Assembly (NCBI GenBank): GCA_963978905.1
Contig: OZ022256.1
Location: 12,197,501 to 12,261,500 of the forward strand
Source of the DNA: Trichostrongylus colubriformis
Taxonomy: Eukaryota; Nematoda; Chromadorea; Rhabditida; Trichostrongylidae
DNA: 64,000 nt
Direction of reading: 5' to 3'
The notes beneath the pieces were generated by a model that was given only the letters and a program-made list of their open reading frames with translations, did not search any database and was not told where the DNA came from. How positions within the stretch are numbered: position 1 is the first letter of the stretch; each line of letters opens with the position of its first letter. Of the stretch, positions 35,744-47,416 are shown one piece after another. The position numbers and the translations under genes were made by a program.

Positions 35744-36740
35744 CCTCTCAAAGCTCCCGTTCTGTAATCTGCGACGTTTTCTGGCATTCTCAGCTTCGCT
35801 TGGCGCCGATGATGAACTTGAGTCGCTATCGGCTCCTCGTTTTCCATTCCGATGATAACCGTCCCGCTGAAATACAAAAAAATACAGGGCTATTGCCCCT
35901 AAAGATAATCAAACTAATTAGCCACCAAGATTATTGGAAATTATCCCCAACTATTCATCAATTACGATTTCAACGAACCTCATGATGCGGAAAACCATTG
36001 CTATCTCGTATGATACTTGCCATTAGTTTGAGACAGCGTTGTGGGCGGCAATCATGTCGCAGGTTTCTTCTGTAAACAAATTTTATTTTCGTCACATAAG
36101 CATTTCGTACCCATTATAATAGCTATCGAGAAACTGTCAACAATTAATATAGAGAAGCCTGAGCTTGGTATCCATGGCAACGGTTTGTCTCAGGTTTGCC
36201 ATACTTTTTTGAATGTCGATTTAGACCAAATTCACGAGACAAAATGGGATCACATTTTCCATTCCCCAGCCGTGAGCAACAAGGATATAAGAAGAATCGA
36301 GAATGGAGGGACATCATTTTGCGATGTTCAAAGCAACGGCTGACAGTAGTCCGATCCAACAAAACCAGAAGAAATTTCCAAAAAAAAAAGGATCAAAATA
36401 GGAATTTCATAAACGAAACAATTTTCCCTTCCATGAATTCAAACAAAATGGAGAATGAGAAATGAGCAGTAGTGTTGACTAATGACGACATCAATAATGA
36501 ACATCACACGACGAAGTTATCGATTGCAAAGCGAAATACTTAACATCCACACGCCCCTCTGACCGGTTCCCGTCACCTGAGAACCCTTTCAAATAGAAAC
36601 ATGAAAATTTGTGAAAAAAAAATTAAGAAAAAGCAGAACACTGATCGAATTAATAAAAGATCTGAAAAGCACGACACATACGAAACGCTCTTGGAGGTCG
36701 AATTCACGTGCAGTAAGGAGAACCAGCAACTCGATTACAG
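35744..36740 (-). CDS. tentative 5' exons of the dpy-21-like gene
   Basis: Phase-consistent candidates are 36740(or lower)-36682 (IELLVLLTAREFDLQERF), 36576-36545, 36069-35979 (RNLRHDCRPQRCLKLM) and 35866-35744 (serine run, then ENARKRRRLQNGS). The last ends in phase 0, matching the exon at 34709. Donors at 35979 and 35744 are both GTTCGT, which is weak. No start codon was placed; a short frame from 37068 downward (MPEFELPRRSS) may be an upstream exon or 5' UTR. These exons could also belong to a separate small gene ending at 35690. Confidence 0.4.
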
Positions 36741-37210
36741 GTAACCGGAAGAGATATATTCAATAATAATTAGAGAAGCGGGAAATAAGGAGCAGAACGG
36801 CCCAACGACGATGACTGGACAAACCGCCTCCAGTCACAAGAAGCAGCAATAAGTGACGTCACCGCCGATGCCACTGCCAAATCGAACCGCGACGCAGCGG
36901 TGGTCGCAACAAAGGGCGGTCTCGGGTGGAGGATCGGCGCGGCAACTCAAATTCTGGCATGTAGTCAATTTCTCGAAGTACGCAGGTTTGCTGGCGTAGG
37001 TTTCTTGGGCCTAATTTCCTTCCCTTTCCTTTTCTGGTGTTTTCGAAAGTTTCGACTTTTGTTCTCATAAATTGTCAGCAATTATAAGGCAGTTCGATTG
37101 TTTTTGTGGCTCCAAGCACTCGCTATTCATATTTGTGAAGATCTAAATTTTTCGTTTCGAATGTATCTTTTGTTTCGAATATAGTTGTAAGACTTTTGTT
37201 AAGAAGTTTA
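36741..37210. promoter_or_regulatory. divergent 5' region between dpy-21-like and SET-like genes
   Basis: The two genes are transcribed away from each other from this roughly 470-bp interval. No TATA box stands out on either side; a TTAAG-type acceptor just before the plus-strand ATG could serve trans-splicing. The minus-strand 5' end is unresolved, so the interval is approximate. Confidence 0.5.
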
Positions 37211-40200
37211 ATGCGTGAATTGGCACAGATGGCATCTGGTGAGCCAGCAACGAAGAGATCGAAGACCGATGCGCTACCAGAGCATCTCAGCGGAATACCT
37301 GAAGAGACCAAAAAAGTGTTGATTGAGATCGACGCCGTTCAGAATGAGATTGATGGTTTGAATGAGAAAGCCTCAGAAGAAATTCTTAAAGTAAGGAACT
37401 GTGTACATGTTCCGTTATAATTTTCTTTTACTGTTCTGCTTTCAAACGTGAACTTCGTATTTCTTAAGGGATATACCGGATTTGAACTTAAAATATTCAG
37501 ATACTGTAGCATCCTAGAATTGGTGTTGGTAGCTCAACCTTTGCAGCTTTTTCCGAATTCAATTCACTGCGAGCTTTTATTTGCAAATGGTCTCCACTGT
37601 ACAATCAGAGGGTTCCAACAGACCCCTTATGTTCAGTCTTTCTCCAGCATAGGAATGGTTGTTAAGTTTTCAAATACACTCGTAATTTTTCGAATGTTAC
37701 GCCAAGAGTCATTGCGCGGTCCGATATGGCACGTGCTATTCAAGTGCTTGTGTGCAGCGCAAATGCTCGATGGTACCATTGTTCACCCTTTTGAAGAGAA
37801 ACATGATCCCGTAGTGATCCTTTTGCTCGAGACCTGTGAAGTGCTCTTTGTGTATCCCTTGGATTCGAAATCCATCACCTATGTATAAAGTAGATTTATC
37901 TTATAAATATATGGGAGACTTCGCCCTGTCGGGCCAAAAGCCAAAATGAAACCGTTTGTTCTATCTTCCACGTTATCATCATTTCTTATACACAAATTCA
38001 TGAGGAGTGGAAAAGGTGAGATGATAAGTTATCCAAAAAGACATCCAAAAAGGAGTTAGGGACTGTTTTTGAGTTATGTCTACCAATTTCACTAATTCCT
38101 TTTCTAACATTTATTAATGAACTTAGTATGTGAAATCTGACAACAAACAAATCTATGTGAACCTGCAATTTATGGCCGGTGTTGTTGCGTAACAGGAGAC
38201 TATGGATTCTTTGTTCATCGCTGTCGCGATTTATATATTAAAATTGGCGCTGTTGCCTTAAAAGAAGCCTTTGCACAATATCTGCTCGACGTTTGGGATG
38301 ACCATTGTGAGCCTTTTAGAAACACAAACTCCAACGAAAGCAGATTTTGAATTGTAACCATTTCCTGAAAACACTTTGGGGCTGTGGAAGGCTTCAGGTG
38401 ATTCTCGGTAAAACGCCTACTAATCACGGCGGTTGCCAAACAGTTCACATTTTTCTGGATGCTTTCTCAAAAACCATTGATGATACAATCACTTGGACAC
38501 GTCCAAAATTGAATACGAAGAGGGCATCTACTGGTGATGGTCGCTCTTCTACTTTTTTTCTTTGATATGAAAGAGTAATTGTAATGTATCGGCTTCGATA
38601 TAGGCCCTTTTCTCTTCAAAGCTTTTTGAGAATAGTGTCAGAAGCTGTCCCGGTCCTATCATTGCTTAGTACCTTCACCCATGTTCATATTGTGACGAGT
38701 TGATTATGTAGATAAGGCATAAAAAAGAATGGCGATGACTAAAATGTTTCGAAAAATTTGAAATGTTTTTTTCATTCAAATGTGCCCAGGGTTTTTTGAG
38801 TGTATTTATGCGGACCAATAAGCACACTCGTCACGCATGAAATGTCATTCATCGGTGTAACTGGGAATGGTGGGATGAAAGATAGACTTTCTCCCCGACA
38901 GGACTGGTTGTGTAGTGCTGTCAACGTTCATACGTAGACGTGGCTTATTGAATAACGCTTTCTTTGTAGTAATTAGTGGACCGTAAGCATAGCTGGGGGG
39001 TTGGAAGGGTTTTTTCGGGGCGACATTCGATTATTTTGACACTATTGTTAAGTTTCTTGGCATTTTTTACAATAAAAATACTTCGGTACAGCACAGCACT
39101 GGCAGTCGATTTTACTTTTACTAGACATATTCTCTCTGCCACATAAGCATCCAATGGAATATTTGATGCTTTTGATTAGCGTCGATTGTCGAAAAAGAAG
39201 TGGTCGTATTGTTGGAAATTCCTACTGAATTTCTTACGGAGTTCCTACTGAATTTCTTCCGGAGTTCTTCTAAATTTCACAGGAAAATCTTTCCACTCAA
39301 AATTACACTTTGTTTCAGGTCGAACAAAAGTACAATTTATTGCGTCGCCCTCAGTATGAGAAACGATGTGAGATGATCAAGAAGATTCCCAATTTCTGGT
39401 GTACTGCTGTCAGTTTTTGTCATCTTCCTGCCTTTGCAGTGATTGTTCCACAGCGGCAAAATCAATGAAATGCGTTGTAGTCTTTGTAGTTACAGTCTTT
39501 GTTTAGTTTCTAAATCATCCTCAACTATCATCCATAATTGATGAAAGCGAAGAACAGGCCTTGACTCATCTTAGCAATATAGAGGTGAGAGACTTACATG
39601 AGATCATTATATGTCATTTTATTTTTATGTAGTTCACATTTTTCATTTATTTTCAAAGGTTGACGAATTTGATGACATCAAGAGTGGCTTCCGCTTGCGT
39701 TTCTTCTTCACACCCAATGAGTTCTTCGAGAACGAGAAAATTGAAAAAGAGTACAACCTTGGAGACACACCATCAACTACGGGAACTACTATACGGTGGA
39801 AGGAGGGCAAGAATTTGGGCAAGGTGGCGTTTTTCAGATGAGCCTTGAACTTCTTATGGCAATCAGTTGGATGTTGAAACAATGCTTTACAGAAAGGTGA
39901 TTCCTCATCCCCACTGTCATTCTTCGAATGGCTTTCAGAAAATGTTGACCCAGCACACGATGATATAGCTGAAGTATGTTTTTAGCATCTTTGTTTTACA
40001 TCATGAATGCGTTGTACCTGGAACTGTGTTACTTATTACCTTTACTCTCAGGTTATCAAAGACGATATGTGGCCGAACCCGTTGCAGTATTACCTATTGC
40101 CGGAGATGGAGGAAACTGGTGACGATTTTGAAGAACTAATTGATGACGAGGAAGGACTTGAAGAAGTATGTGAGAGCTTGGGTGTTTTTCGCCTTGTTTT

Positions 40201-41376
40201 TTGGTACTAAAGACCTTATGGTTTGAGTGTGATTGATGATCGTAAAAGAAACTGTTTTTCGTTGAACGAAAAGAGGAGCTGCTCGAGTAAACCTGAGACA
40301 ATACTCAGGACTTAACTCTTGACTTTTGAATTTTTAAGCACTTCGTGTAAATAACCGTAGAATATAATCATTACCACATTCCGTTATCTGGAACCATTTT
40401 GAGTTAGGGAAACTATGTAAAAGGGGGCTGATTTGAACTATATCCTGTCATTGGGTGCGATTTTTCTGGATGATTTTAAGCAGATCGTTCTTCTATAGTG
40501 AGAGCTGGAGCTTTCCTTCTTGCTTATATCTTAGATCTTTTGCCTTTTTCAAGGCCGTTCAAAGCTTCGAAATGTTCTGTAGTACAAGATAATCCTTTGT
40601 TGCATAAGAAGCAAAATTCTTGGAGCTCCCATGATTTGTCCTTTGTTTAAATTCTCACGTGAACTATCAAAAAAAACTTAACAAAAATTGATTTTTTTTG
40701 ACATTTTCTGAGGTTTGTTTTCTTTTGTTCTGCGTAACAGGTAGCTTGGCTTTTTCTTGTGAATGAACCCCTTTTTTTCGACCTCCATAGTGAAGAATTT
40801 GAGTGGCAAAGCTCGAAAACTGAAGTCCCAAAACATGTTGCGAGGGGTAGTTAGTAAGTGGCACGATTGAGATGTGATCGGAATCGGTATGGGGGATGCT
40901 TCGGAAAAAACTGCTCAGTGGCTCTTTAGCAATTTTTATTTTGTGGGAAATATTCTTGGACACGGTAAGATGATGTCATTTCCATGCTCCGGAGTGGAAG
41001 GTGTTGGCAATGAAGTGAAAGGAGGAATAGGAGGCGGTTTACTCAGTTCTTCCTCGTTTCTCAGTGTTGCATTATCTGAGGATGTTTGTGTCTTTATATG
41101 AAGGATTGGGGATTATGGAGGTGCGTTGCTTGAGCAGACTCAGAGAATGAGTTTTTATGAATTTTCAATCGGTACAATTACAAAGGAAATAATAAGAAGT
41201 ATATCATCGTCTTTACTGGTCGACGACGGCGAGGAAATAAATTATCTTCGTTTACGGTCATATTGCTTTTAATATTATAAAGGCCTTATTGTGTAGAAGA
41301 AAAGGTGTTATTAATGATTCAATAGTTTCAGGTGGATGATGAAGGAGGTTCAGAAGGAGAAGAGAATGATGCATAA
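37211..41376 (+). CDS. spr-2: SET / I2PP2A (TAF-I) type nucleosome-assembly protein
   Basis: Seven exons, all phase 0: 37211-37390, 39319-39408, 39507-39584, 39659-39823, 39893-39973, 40052-40165 and 41332-41376 (TAA), giving 250 residues. Order of features: basic N-terminus (ATKRSKTDA), long dimerisation helix ([20 protein letters not shown], then [16 protein letters not shown]), [71 protein letters not shown], and a short acidic tail ([23 protein letters not shown]). This is the SET subfamily of NAP histone chaperones; human SET inhibits PP2A and masks histone tails, and C. elegans spr-2 is the counterpart. The acidic tail is shorter than in human SET. A second ATG at 37229 is an alternative start. 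The C at the codon after FW and the GTCAGT donor at 39409 are slightly unusual. AATAAA for polyadenylation is at 41688. Confidence 0.95.
37391..39318 (+). other. 1.9-kb first intron of the SET-like gene
   Basis: Much longer than the other introns (about 70-1170 bp). Contains a 146-codon plus-strand open frame (37448-37888) with no recognised domain. No element termini were found. Confidence 0.6.
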
Positions 41377-41687
41377 ACTCCTCTCAATTCTCCAAGTACC
41401 GCCGTCTTTGGAAATATCGTCACTCTGTGGTTGTTTTGTTTGTTTCACGATGTTGTTGACGATTTCTCCGGTTTTGTTATAGTTATCGTGTTTATTGGCG
41501 GGATAGAACTGAGAATGGTAATATAGGTGTAATTGATGTGGGTGAATGTGTTAAACACGATATGATTTTACTGCTGACGGATAAAATCTATGCGTGAATT
41601 TCGATACTCATGTGGTGGACGTGCTAATCCATCGAACTGATTGTTTCTGTGTCTATTATATAATCTTGAAGAATATTTTGTTCAAGG

Positions 41688-41693
41688 AATAAA
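41688..41693 (+). terminator. AATAAA polyadenylation signal of the SET-like gene
   Basis: AATAAA about 310 bp after the stop codon, in an AT-rich 3' UTR. An earlier AATAAA-like site lies in the last intron and would truncate the protein if used. Confidence 0.6.
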
Positions 41694-41710
41694 CCTTTCC
41701 GATTCGATGA

Positions 41711-42539
41711 ATTGGTTAACTATAGAACGAATTGGATTTTCTGGCTGTTAAAGTGCTGGCAAAACATTGGAAGTTGTTTTTAGATTCTACGGTTGGAACT
41801 GACTCCCCTTGATTTTTTAATAATTCAACTTACTTGGGAGCGTTCCGCACAATCGAAGATTTTTGTCTTTCCGGCAGTAGTTAAGTTTAGGAGGCGGTGA
41901 TGATAGGATCTTCCCTGGGAGGGTTTCCCAGTCATGAACATTTCGCATTCAGAACTAATTGTTTTTGTGAGTGAGTTCCCATTGTAGTTAGAAAAAACAA
42001 ATTTTTATATGGGCAACCTTAGTTAATCAGGCTGTAGTAGGTACGTCATGTAGATGTGCTTTATTTCTTTGTATTTTGCTATATCATTAGTTTTACTTAT
42101 GGTTTGCCATGTACTGCAGATACGCCTTTGGTAAAAGTGTTTATCGGTCTTAATCCGTCTGAAAGCAAGTTTCTACCAGTTGTGCAAAATCAGTGGCAGT
42201 TTTTCAATGGGTAATGAATATCACGTACAGTGCACCGTCATTAAAAGAGTTCGAGCAGTTCTACAGTAAGCATATCCGCTGGTTTCAACGTAGTTGAGTT
42301 AGATGATTACTACGCGACGCGCACGCGTAACGGTAACCATTTAAATGCATAATTGTCAAAGCCATTGTTTTTATTTCCACGAGTTTTGAATTACTCTTGT
42401 ACGCACCAGTTCTTGTGTATTGAATAGATAAATAAGTAATTTAGTTTTGATATTTTTGATTTTAGATAGGTGCTGATTATCGCTGCAGCCGGCGATGCGA
42501 AAGTACTACAAGTGTGCTGAGTTATGGGCAAAAGCTTTG
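41711..42539. other. intergenic, no gene recognised
   Basis: AT-rich; nothing identified. Confidence 0.4.
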
Positions 42540-42611
42540 ATGTCGGATGGGACTCGAACCCGCACTCCATGCTTTCCGGGCATAAGTGCTAATCCATTAC
42601 ACTACCGACAC
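42540..42611 (-). tRNA. tRNA-like gene, predicted anticodon GGA, short variable loop
   Basis: The 72-nt minus-strand sequence folds as a cloverleaf: acceptor GTGTCGG with CCGACAT (last pair G-T), D stem GTGT/GCAC, anticodon stem TATGC/GCATG with loop CCGGAAA, and T arm with GGGTTCGAGTCCC. The internal B box GGTTCGAGTCC is consensus and the A box (TAGTGTAATGG) good. A TTTT terminator lies at 42530-42533, under ten bases past the end. Odd points: position 33 is C rather than T, the T stem has an A-C mismatch, and a GGA anticodon would be serine, yet the long variable arm of serine tRNAs is missing. It may be a pseudogene or a tRNA-derived repeat. Confidence 0.6.
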
Positions 42612-42909
42612 TCCTTACACCTTAAATAATTTAGTATTACATAGCTACACAATACACAATCACTTATCGTAGTCATTCATACAGAGCACCAAAGTACTCG
42701 AGTTCGTAATCTATTTCCTTCTATGAGATGTAATACGATGCAAAATATTTCTCTGTTGCAGAGGCAGTACTGCAATCCAGCATGGAAGTCAATTTGATCG
42801 AATTCAGAAAGTAGGGGGTGAGGGCAGAGTGTTTCACTGCAAAACGTGGCCGCCAGCCGTCAAGAAATGTACCCAGCCACTTCCATTTGGCTGTTCACCT
42901 GATATCCGT

Positions 42910-42995
42910 CTGAAACACTCCGAATATCGCTTTGAGTTAACTATAGCCTACAACAGCGCTATAGTTAACTCAAAGCGATATTCGGAGTGTTTCAG
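42910..42995. repeat. perfect 38-bp stem hairpin with 10-nt loop
   Basis: 42910-42947 is the exact inverse of 42958-42995 (stem starts CTGAAACACTCCGAATATCG). Short outer matches (GGAAGTCAAT near 42785 and ATTGACTTCC near 43009) suggest it is the centre of a small foldback element. Confidence 0.9.
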
Positions 42996-43020
42996 CAGCG
43001 ATAGTATGATTGACTTCCGG

Positions 43021-44280
43021 CAGCGACATCTTCACTGTACTGTGTGAGGAATGGACCCACTATCAATCGGCTACGCGGCCTCGAACTTCACAGTGGGTTC
43101 ACGGCGCGTCACCTGCCCGCCGATGAGCAATTTTCAAGTAAGGCTGCCGTCAGAATTTGCGATTTTGACACGAAGTTGCGGCAATGCAAGTTCTCACGAT
43201 CGCCGTACTGGGTGCGAAAGTGCGACGCCGCAAAATTGCAAAATATCAAAATTGCAGAATCGCAAAATCACGTAATCACAAAGTTTGACGGCGGCCTAAT
43301 ATGGTGGCGCAATCGTTCAGGGACAGCCAAGGTAACAACGATGTAACGATGACGTAACAATGACTAATGTATGTGGAGGATAGTACTTGTGTATTGCAAA
43401 TGGAATTGTGTTCCATTTTTGGAAAATAGATTTCATAATGTTTCAAAACCATTGGAAATTCTTTTCTCACTGCTTTTCCAAAACTGGAACCTTGGCCAAA
43501 TTGAAAATCCTTTGTGATTTGGATTGCCCTTCAAGATAACAGAAACGATAATTTGGGTGTTGAGGAAGTTAAAACATGCTCTGCGAAAGTGACCCCTGGG
43601 AGGCCAAGTATGTATGTGGTGTGCGGTGCAGCGTGCGATGAAGAGAGCGCTCTGAACTACTGATTAATTCTAGTTCGGCCGGCAGACTCTCATGGCCGAG
43701 CTCCTCCCACAAGCAAACAGGTCATTTGACTGCGTTTCATTACCACACTTTGTGGTCCCGCGTGGTTGATGATATGGCGTACGGAAAACACGTGCACGGC
43801 AACAATTAGCCAGTTAGGCGCTTAATCTTTGGGGTTTCTAACCATTTCATCCCTTTTCTCCAAACAGTCTTGTCTTCTTATAATGATCCTGCGCACCCCT
43901 ACCTTTATTTTCGATGGACCAACAAATTTTCAGTCTTGCTGCCATCAAGGGCAACAAAATACGCCGAGAGTATTTTTGGAGCGATAACTTCGAGGACTAC
44001 AGTTGTTAGCATTGATAGAAAAATTCCATTACTCGCAAAGGCACCATTTCCGAGTGACAGTGCTGCCTAGATGGCATTTTACGCGCAAAACGCACGCAAG
44101 ACGGGGGGGGGGGAGGTAATTCAGGCTGAATAAGTCGACCAACTCAATGAGGACTGAATGCACGGTGGGGGGGGGGGGGGGGGAGGACGTTAAATTAATC
44201 AGATATGTGACGCATCTCCTACCCTCCATCGAATGCGGCACTGTAAAGATCCCATCTTAAATAGAACTGTGACCTGATAG
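43021..44280. other. intergenic with two long G runs
   Basis: No gene recognised. G runs of 11 (44103-44113) and 17 (44167-44183) occur at the right end. Confidence 0.45.
44103..44183 (+). repeat. paired poly-G tracts
   Basis: Runs of 11 and 17 consecutive G about 50 bp apart; able in principle to form G-quadruplexes, and prone to assembly length error. Confidence 0.8.
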
Positions 44281-44800
44281 GGGTGAGGCTACTTAAGCCG
44301 GATAATCGCGCGGCCGCCCGCGACGAGTGGCGCGGCGGGTGCGAGTGCCAGTGGCAGAGCATGGCATCCTTCAAGCGAGGCAGTGTGGCACGGGTGGAGG
44401 AGGCACGGTGGCATGGGCGCAGGAGGCAGTGTGGCATGGGTGGAAGCGCAGAGGTGACGCAGCCACGCTCCCCCGAGCTCCCAAGGGCAATCGCTTTGCA
44501 AGTCATACGGGTGGAGTGCAAGTGTTCCGACTGGTGAGGTCAGGTCAGGTTGCGCGGCGGATTGCAATCAGGTAAAGACAGGTAAAAACAGGCTGCCAAA
44601 GCTCCTCCCTGAAAAGGCTCAGGCAAATCAGGGAGAGCCCAGACGGCAGGACGTGCCACCATTCGGACAATTCGCGAAGCGTCGCCACGCGCGGTGACCC
44701 AATGCGGTGCCGACCTCTAGAAATCGGAACACTTGCAACACACCCAAGCCATACTGGTGGCGCCGCGAAGCGATTTTCCGGCGTAGGTAGCCTCACTCGC
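44281..44800. mobile_element. GGGTG-type TIR element related to the 293-bp array unit, with a nested insertion
   Basis: Left end GGGTGAGGCTACTTAAGCCG, right end (inverted) GAGTGAGGCTACCTACGCCG. The interior shares GTGCGAGTGCCAGTGGCAGA and AAGCGAGGCAGTGT with 45385-45624 and, inverted, with the array at 1-1186. The stretch about 44518-44745 is extra relative to the sibling and is bounded by GCAAGTGTTCCGACT and its near inverse, so it is probably a second element nested inside. Confidence 0.7.
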
Positions 44801-45384
44801 CTGATTGAGGCCCTTTGAGCAATCAGATCCGTCTTTCAAGGCAGCATGAGGAATAATACAATCGAATGCTGAAAATTCGAATGCTGAAAATTTAAGTAGA
44901 GATGCGTAGTACCTAAGTATGGGCAAAATAAAATGAAATGGAAAAAAAGTGAAAATCCGAAAGCTGGGACTCCCCACTCCTCCGTTACTCCTGTGGTGAA
45001 CGTGTTTTCCGGCGCGCTCTATTACTAACAATCGACCGAATCCACATTAATCTGCTTGTGATGTGCTCATTTAGGAGAGGAACAAGTGAAACAAGGAATC
45101 CATAGACCAACTTCCAAGTTTTGTTGGAGATTAGAGTGCGCTTCTGTATTCGTCATTTTTAGTAGCAATATTCGATGCCTTCAAGTACAACAAGATTTTC
45201 CGGCAGAAATATGTACTTCGTAAGCGATGGTTATAAGGACTACATCAGAACTCTTGAGTAGAAGCTTTGATTGCTGCTTAAAGCACCACTCAAAGAGTGA
45301 AAAATGTAGCGAATATGAAAATCGAGGTGCTTAATAGTAATACGATGGTGAAGAAAAAACGGGAAAAAATTGGCCGAACCCTCA
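44801..45384. other. intergenic, no gene recognised
   Basis: Holds a diverged inverted member of the dispersed repeat seen near 4740 (around 45297-45350). Confidence 0.4.
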
Positions 45385-45624
45385 GGGTGGGGTTCACGAG
45401 GTCGAATTTCCGCGCGGCCGCGCGCGATGAGCGGCACAGCGGGTGCGAGTGCCAGTGGCAGAGCATGGCAGCCTTCAAGCGAGGCAGTGTAGCATGAGTG
45501 GAAAGCGCAGTCGTGACGCAGTCACGCTCGGCCGGGCGACCACGGGCAATCGATACGGCGAGTCGTACGGGGGCGCCGCGAGTGAAACGCCGCGAAGCGG
45601 AAATTCGACCTCGTGGACCCCACC
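45385..45624. mobile_element. 240-bp GGGTGGGG-type TIR element
   Basis: Ends GGGTGGGGTTCACGAGGTCG and the near-perfect inverse. Same interior family as the 1-1186 array. It interrupts an older repeat whose uninterrupted text (TCAAGAGGCGGG) is present at about 51818, so the insertion site can be read: TCA, element, AGAGGCGGG, with no obvious target duplication. Confidence 0.8.
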
Positions 45625-46030
45625 CAGAGGCGGGTGGTTTGGAGTAGTTCTCCATTGGTATGTTGTCAAGTAAACACAAGAGAATGTTTAAAAATCGACA
45701 GCATTTGCTTTTTGAAGTGAACTTCAAGCTATAACTGAGAAAGCGCGACACAACACCTTCAATTCCGCCGTATGTTCTTGGTCGCTCTCATCGTAGCCAA
45801 CCAGGAATCACGTCGCCTGGAGGTGGGGTCTATCACTCGAAGGTGTCAGCTGTTTACCGTTACGCCGTCACTACATACAGCTCGAGAACCGTTTTCCGTC
45901 GGGGATTTCGCCATAAATAGGCTTCTTAGCCACTAGTTTCCATGAGAGTGACTTCTTTTAGTTATTTCCCAATGGGTCCATTATACCTAATGCTGTCTGT
46001 AAATGTGACGGTGTTGCTTTAGTGCTCATT
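45625..46030. repeat. dispersed repeat, about 400 bp (empty-site copy)
   Basis: Collinear with 52405-52618 joined to 53950-54110 (shared blocks include GAGGCGGGTGGTTTGGAG, GTCGCCTGGA.GTGGGGTCT and CTGTTTACCGTTAC). A third partial copy lies at 51815-51905. Class unknown. Confidence 0.8.
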
Positions 46031-46083
46031 TCCGCAGGATGGAATAGTTTCGGAAGTCATTTGTAGAATAACGGTGACAAAAT

Positions 46084-46475
46084 CAAAGGATCACCCGCGG
46101 AAAATGAACTTCCTGAAACCCATCTACTCATGCTGCACTTGCTTACTGAGGGCCGCGTGCAAAGTTTCACGCAAAAAGGAGAATCCGCCTAAGATACGCC
46201 CCGCAAAGTAACGGACAACGGGGCGGGGCGTCCAGGTGGGTGCAGACGCTAGAGAGCTGAGGAGCAAAGGGACGATCGGAAACGCAGGATGGGAACAGCA
46301 AGTTATGTAAACAGTCCCACTCCCCGTCTCCGACCGAGGCGGACAACGAGAAGAGGCACCCACTGAGACACCCCGCCCCACCGTCCGCCACTTTGAGAAG
46401 CTGTGTCATGACAGGGTTCTCACTTTTTACGCGAAACTTTGCATGCGGTCTTTATTGGACTATCATGATCCAAAG
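46084..46475. mobile_element. GC-rich foldback MITE
   Basis: Family blocks AAAGTTTCACGC near 46162 and GCGAAACTTTGCATGC near 46430, with GC-rich inner arms (GGGGCGGGGCG and CCCCGCCCC). Diverged from the 8456 copy. Confidence 0.7.
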
Positions 46476-46515
46476 TAGATAGAGGGTTAAATGATTTAGG
46501 TGAGCATTGTTTCTA

Positions 46516-47414
46516 TTAGGTTGTAAGGAAAGTTCTGGCCGCTTTTTCGCAATCACAAGATAAATTTAAATATCAGAGCGCGTCAACATGAATCAGCTGA
46601 CATATTGTGCTCGTTAGATAGAGAAAAAGTTGCTCTTTCAGAATATATGTTTTATTTGGAATGCCACAAGGTTTTCAATTTATTAGGGAAGTTTGAAAGT
46701 GCTGCGAAAATGGCACTTTTAAGATGACTTCACTTCAAGAGTTCTTGTTTAGCCGAGTCCCAGCGAAGGTGACCACAAATGTGAATACTGCAAGAGGAGG
46801 GGGTGAATCACTGGACGGAACACATTGTCTCCGGTTTCAGAAGTGCAGAAATGAGGACGAGCTGCTCGAATTTTCAATTGATCAAATCGCTTTAACTAAA
46901 ACGGCAGAAGGCGATGAGCGTCCATATTTGCAGGGGATATCCACAAGTATTGGCCCTCAACAAGCAACCTTAGCTGACCACCTCAAGTGGCCTTGATTTG
47001 GAAAAATCCAAAAAAATGGGTGCCGCGGGACCCCCCACGGCAGTCATGCGCAAGCGCATTTTTCACAAATCCTCTTCCACTAATTGAAGCAGTTGCAGGG
47101 TGAGGCCCTTAGTCGTCTATCATGTTCATCAGATCTAGCGCTAACTATGCCCCACTTCCCAAAACATCTGGCCAGCTCCTTCAGTAGCAGTGTGTTCAGA
47201 AAGAGTGGCGATTTGAAGTCGACTTTTTTTCATTTCGCGCAATATAAATTATCAGCCCTTTATCAAATTGAGATGTGTAGGTATGCATAGTGTTGCCAAG
47301 AGTGTGGCGAATCTAATGGTGCTCACTCTGTGAGAAAAGATGCACTCTGAGCCGAGTTATGATCTCTCGAAGTTGAAATTTCAAAAACCGGCCAAAACTT
47401 TCCTTACAACCTAA
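46516..47414. mobile_element. mariner-type non-autonomous element, 899 bp, TA target duplication
   Basis: Ends TTAGGTTGTAAGGAAAGTTC and, inverted, TTAGGTTGTAAGGAAAGTTT, with about 30 bp of TIR; TA on both sides (46514-46515 and 47415-47416). A 90-codon open frame (46724-46996) shows no transposase motif, so the interior origin is unknown. Confidence 0.85.
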
Positions 47415-47416
47415 TA

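Noticed and set aside
35690..35744. Extension of the 35866 exon to a TAA stop
   Set aside because: Kept only as an alternative; splicing at 35744 gives a phase-0 join to the downstream gene.
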